A stretch of DNA of 21,158 nucleotides from Micractinium sp. NFX-FRZ (Eukaryota > Chlorophyta > Trebouxiophyceae > Chlorellales > Chlorellaceae). The translations under genes and the position numbers were made by a program. Location of the stretch: positions 1 to 21,158 of the forward strand of contig JAPTJF010000689.1 of the NCBI GenBank assembly GCA_029339195.1. The letters run 5' to 3'. The notes beneath the pieces are model-generated. The model was not told where the DNA came from. It searched no databases and saw only the letters and a program-made list of their open reading frames with translations. Shown piece by piece: positions 19,154-21,158 of the stretch (within the stretch, counting starts at the first letter, position 1; every line of letters begins with the position of its first letter).

Positions 19154-20942
19154 CTACAATAGTTGCTGAAGCTCCGCATCTGCAGCAGGAAGGAATTGGG
19201 GTTTGGGCGGGCGGATGTGTGGGGCTCAGGGTCGGGGGCAGGGGAAGACAGGAAGGCAGCAAGCTTGCGAAAGCAGGGGCGCGCACGCTCCTGCTGCGCA
19301 CGCTGCGAGCTCGCTGGGATGGGAGCAGCAGCATGTGCAGCACAAAGGCCCTTCCCAGGCACTGGCAGCCGCACGCCCCAGCGCAGCTCCAGGGGCGTCC
19401 TCAGGGAGCAGTGTGCTCCGTTGCACTGCTCCTGTGCAACCCCAGGCACGCGCCCAAGCACCGGCCCAGGTGCCCGCCCCCCACCTTGCTGCGCCAGCTG
19501 CAGCAGCAGTGCGTCCTCAAAGTACTTGTTGATCGACACCTGCGGGGGGCAGGGTGTGATGCAGCAACACAAACAACCATCTGTTGGACGCCTGACTGCA
19601 TTCGAGCACATTGAACGCCGGACTGCACTTCATGCACTGAGTGCCCTGCTCCCTGCCCTCCCCCGGCCTCTCCATGGCCTCTGCCCCCCTGCAGTCCTTC
19701 CCCGCACAGCCCTCCCTATATATGTCAGCCCCCTCCGCCCCCCGGGCCTCACGTCATCAGTCATTCCCTTGCGCCGCCGCGTCTTCACCATGAAGTCGCG
19801 TGCCAGGGCCTGGAGGGGCAGGGGAGGGCGGCGTGGGGCGGGGTGGGGGTGACAAAGGCGGGGAGCAGCAGGGCAGGGGAGGGTCAGGGCACTCTGCTGC
19901 TGTCCGGCGGGTTGCCCGGCACCCCAAACCCTCAAACCAAGCCGACTTGCGGACACCCTTTATCAGAGGACATTCATGCACCTGCATGGGCGCCGGCTGC
20001 AGCGGCGCAGCACAACGCTGCTGTCCAACACATCGCCAGGCACCCCACATCCCCAGCTTGCGTTAGTTAGCAACGCACACCCGAGAACTCTCACCTGCAT
20101 GGGCGCCGGCTCCAGCGGCCGCAGCACGATGCTGCGGTCCAGCGGGTCGCCCGGCACGATCTGCCAGTGGTCGAACACGGACAGGCAGAAGGCCTGGCCC
20201 TGGGTGTGGTACCGCAGGTCGGTCTCGAAGCCAAAGGACTCGGAGACGGGGAGGAAGGCCTTGACGATGAAGATGGGAGTGCCGGGCTTGGGCACGTCGG
20301 CGGTGACGTGGCCGCGCCGCTTGGCAAGCACGGTGTAGATGGCGGAGATGCAGTCTGAAGGCAGGCAGAGGGGGAGGGAAGGGGGTTCTTTGTAATTTTT
20401 TGTAAGGAGGGCATTGGGCGGCGCTGGGCCTGGGGGGGCGCAGCTTAACCAGCACGGTGTGGATGGCGGAGATGCAGTCTGCGGGCGGGCAGGAGGCAGG
20501 GGAGGAGGTGTTTTAAGGCGGCATGACAGTGGCAAGGGAGAAGGTGTGTTGTGGGAGGGTGTGGTGGGGGCGTCGGGCTTGGGGGCGCGCCGCTTAGCTG
20601 GCACGGTCAAGGTGCAGAGACATTCCCACACCCACTGCACCCATTGCTGCTATAGTTCATTGATCAAGCTCACCGGCGGGCGTCTGGATCTCCACATAAT
20701 AGACCGGCTCCATAAGGCGTGGGGTGACGGTGCAACAGGCAGACTAGCTGACACGCTCCCAAGCCCACTTGACCTACTGCTACAGTTCAAAGTATGACAA
20801 TCAGAACTAGGATCACCTGCGGGCGTCTGGATCTCCACATAGTACACCGGCTCCATGAGGCGCGGGGTGGCCATGAGGAAGGCGGAGTAGCAGACGCGGC
20901 GGGCGGTGGGGATCATCTGGCCGCCGCCGCGGTGCAGCGGCT
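19154..20942 (-). CDS. SNU114: U5 snRNP GTPase SNU114/EFTUD2, C-terminal five exons (5' part off window)
   Basis: Spliceosomal EF-2-like GTPase that controls U4/U6 unwinding and disassembly. Exons (minus): 20942-20817, 20354-20095, 19809-19753, 19539-19485, 19179-19154, phases 1, 0, 0, 1. The first visible exon reads [20 protein letters not shown], then [20 protein letters not shown]. The second reads [57 protein letters not shown] and [19 protein letters not shown]. Then come [35 protein letters not shown] and the short last exon DAELQQLL. These match SNU114 rather than EF-2 ([14 protein letters not shown], the RRRKGM...INK tail). This is EF-2 domain IV/V territory. The upstream exon should end near ARIAP and lies beyond 21158. 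Introns 20816-20355 and 20094-19810 carry copies of neighbouring exon edges. Confidence 0.95.
19885..20040. repeat. Copies of the 3' edge of an SNU114 exon in the following intron
   Basis: The true exon end near 20095-20160 (minus strand ...CTGGAGCCGGCGCCCATGCAG|GT) has a diverged copy at about 19975-20038 ending GGCGCCCATGCAG|GTGCAT. A shorter, more diverged copy at about 19885-19925 keeps GGGGTGCCGGGCAACCCGCC. Spacing is about 100-115 bp. Confidence 0.8.
20414..20620. repeat. Copies of the 5' edge of the [10 protein letters not shown] exon of SNU114 in the preceding intron
   Basis: The true acceptor and exon start is at 20354. A copy with its own acceptor (CCCGCCCGCAG|ACTGCATCTCC) begins at 20478 and runs down to about 20430, reading [15 protein letters not shown] second, degenerate copy at about 20575-20615 retains ACCGTGCCAGCTAAGCGGCG. 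Confidence 0.8.
20664..20735. repeat. Copy of the 3' edge of the [14 protein letters not shown] exon of SNU114 in the following intron
   Basis: The minus strand here reads [18 protein letters not shown] and ends at GCCG|GTGAGC (exon side at 20674), against GCAG|GTGATC at the true exon end (20817). About 145 bp separate the copies, and the similarity continues into the intron. The true exon differs from it at five third codon positions. Confidence 0.88.
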
Positions 20943-20945
20943 CTG

Positions 20946-21158
20946 CACAGGAGCAACAGTGGCGGGAGGGCAGCGGGGGTTGTAGTTGCTGGGTAGGGGG
21001 AAGGAAGGCGGGCGGTGGGGAGCAAAGTGATGCTGCCGCCGAGCAGCAGGTCGGGCAAGAGGGGGAACAGCAGGGGGGAGTGGGGCACTTCAAATTTTTC
21101 CTTAGGGGGACCCGAAGGGAGTTTCCCTCGGTCTCAATTCTGCACCGTTCTCCCTCGG
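20946..21158 (-). other. Intron of SNU114 running off the right edge
   Basis: No exon of SNU114 was found here; the expected upstream exon end (near ARIAP) is absent. The last 60 bp are less GC-rich and contain a near-perfect inverted repeat, CCGAAGGGAGTTTCCCTCGG, followed by another CCCTCGG at the very end. Confidence 0.55.

Noticed and set aside
19712..19720. TATATATG as a TATA box
   Set aside because: It lies inside an intron of SNU114 with no gene start nearby on either strand.
21090..21158. Terminal inverted repeat of a mobile element at the right edge
   Set aside because: A single short hairpin and a repeated CCCTCGG are too little to support a mobile element; the sequence is cut by the window end.

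Overview
The window looks like nuclear DNA from a GC-rich, intron-dense green alga, most likely a trebouxiophyte of the Chlorella/Micractinium/Coccomyxa sort. The reasons are short exons split by introns of 120-490 bp, plant-type nuclear genes (a plant-type complex I 20.9 kDa subunit, a plant-type UBX protein, U5 snRNP GTPase SNU114), a proline-rich secreted wall-type protein, and TGTAA polyadenylation motifs downstream of stop codons. No operon, tRNA, rRNA, CRISPR array or transposase was seen. Gene models were built by hand from splice sites, reading phase and protein-family continuity; species assignment is inference.

Layout from left to right: (A) 1-2707, minus, 5' part of a secreted proline-rich protein with a PAN/apple-like cysteine module, running off the left edge. 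(B) 3820-5671, minus, a 186-residue protein with a PWWP/Tudor-like N-terminus and a basic nuclear-type middle. (C) 5944-11094, minus, a 706-residue FUSC/ALMT-like membrane transporter in 11 exons. (D) 11953-15887, minus, a 500-residue UBA-UBX protein (Cdc48/p97 adaptor family) in nine coding exons. (F) about 16640-17132, minus, a weak unrecognised candidate. (E) 17906-18634, plus, the complex I 20.9 kDa subunit in three exons. (G) 19154-20942, minus, the C-terminal five exons of SNU114, entering from the right edge. A to D are head-to-tail on the minus strand, D/F and E diverge, E and G converge. The genes serve unrelated housekeeping roles (wall, chromatin, transport, protein quality control, respiration, splicing), with no sign of a functional cluster.

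The most unusual signal is not a gene but a repeated pattern in two of them. In genes C and G the introns carry diverged tandem copies ('echoes') of the edge of the neighbouring exon together with its splice site: six separate cases, with two to four copies each. One echo is a frame-preserving candidate cassette exon; one differs from its parent exon only at synonymous positions; one offers an in-frame alternative acceptor adding 71 codons. Independently, four of about 34 introns appear to use GC-AG instead of GT-AG boundaries, one of them (in the UBX domain of gene D) hard to explain otherwise.
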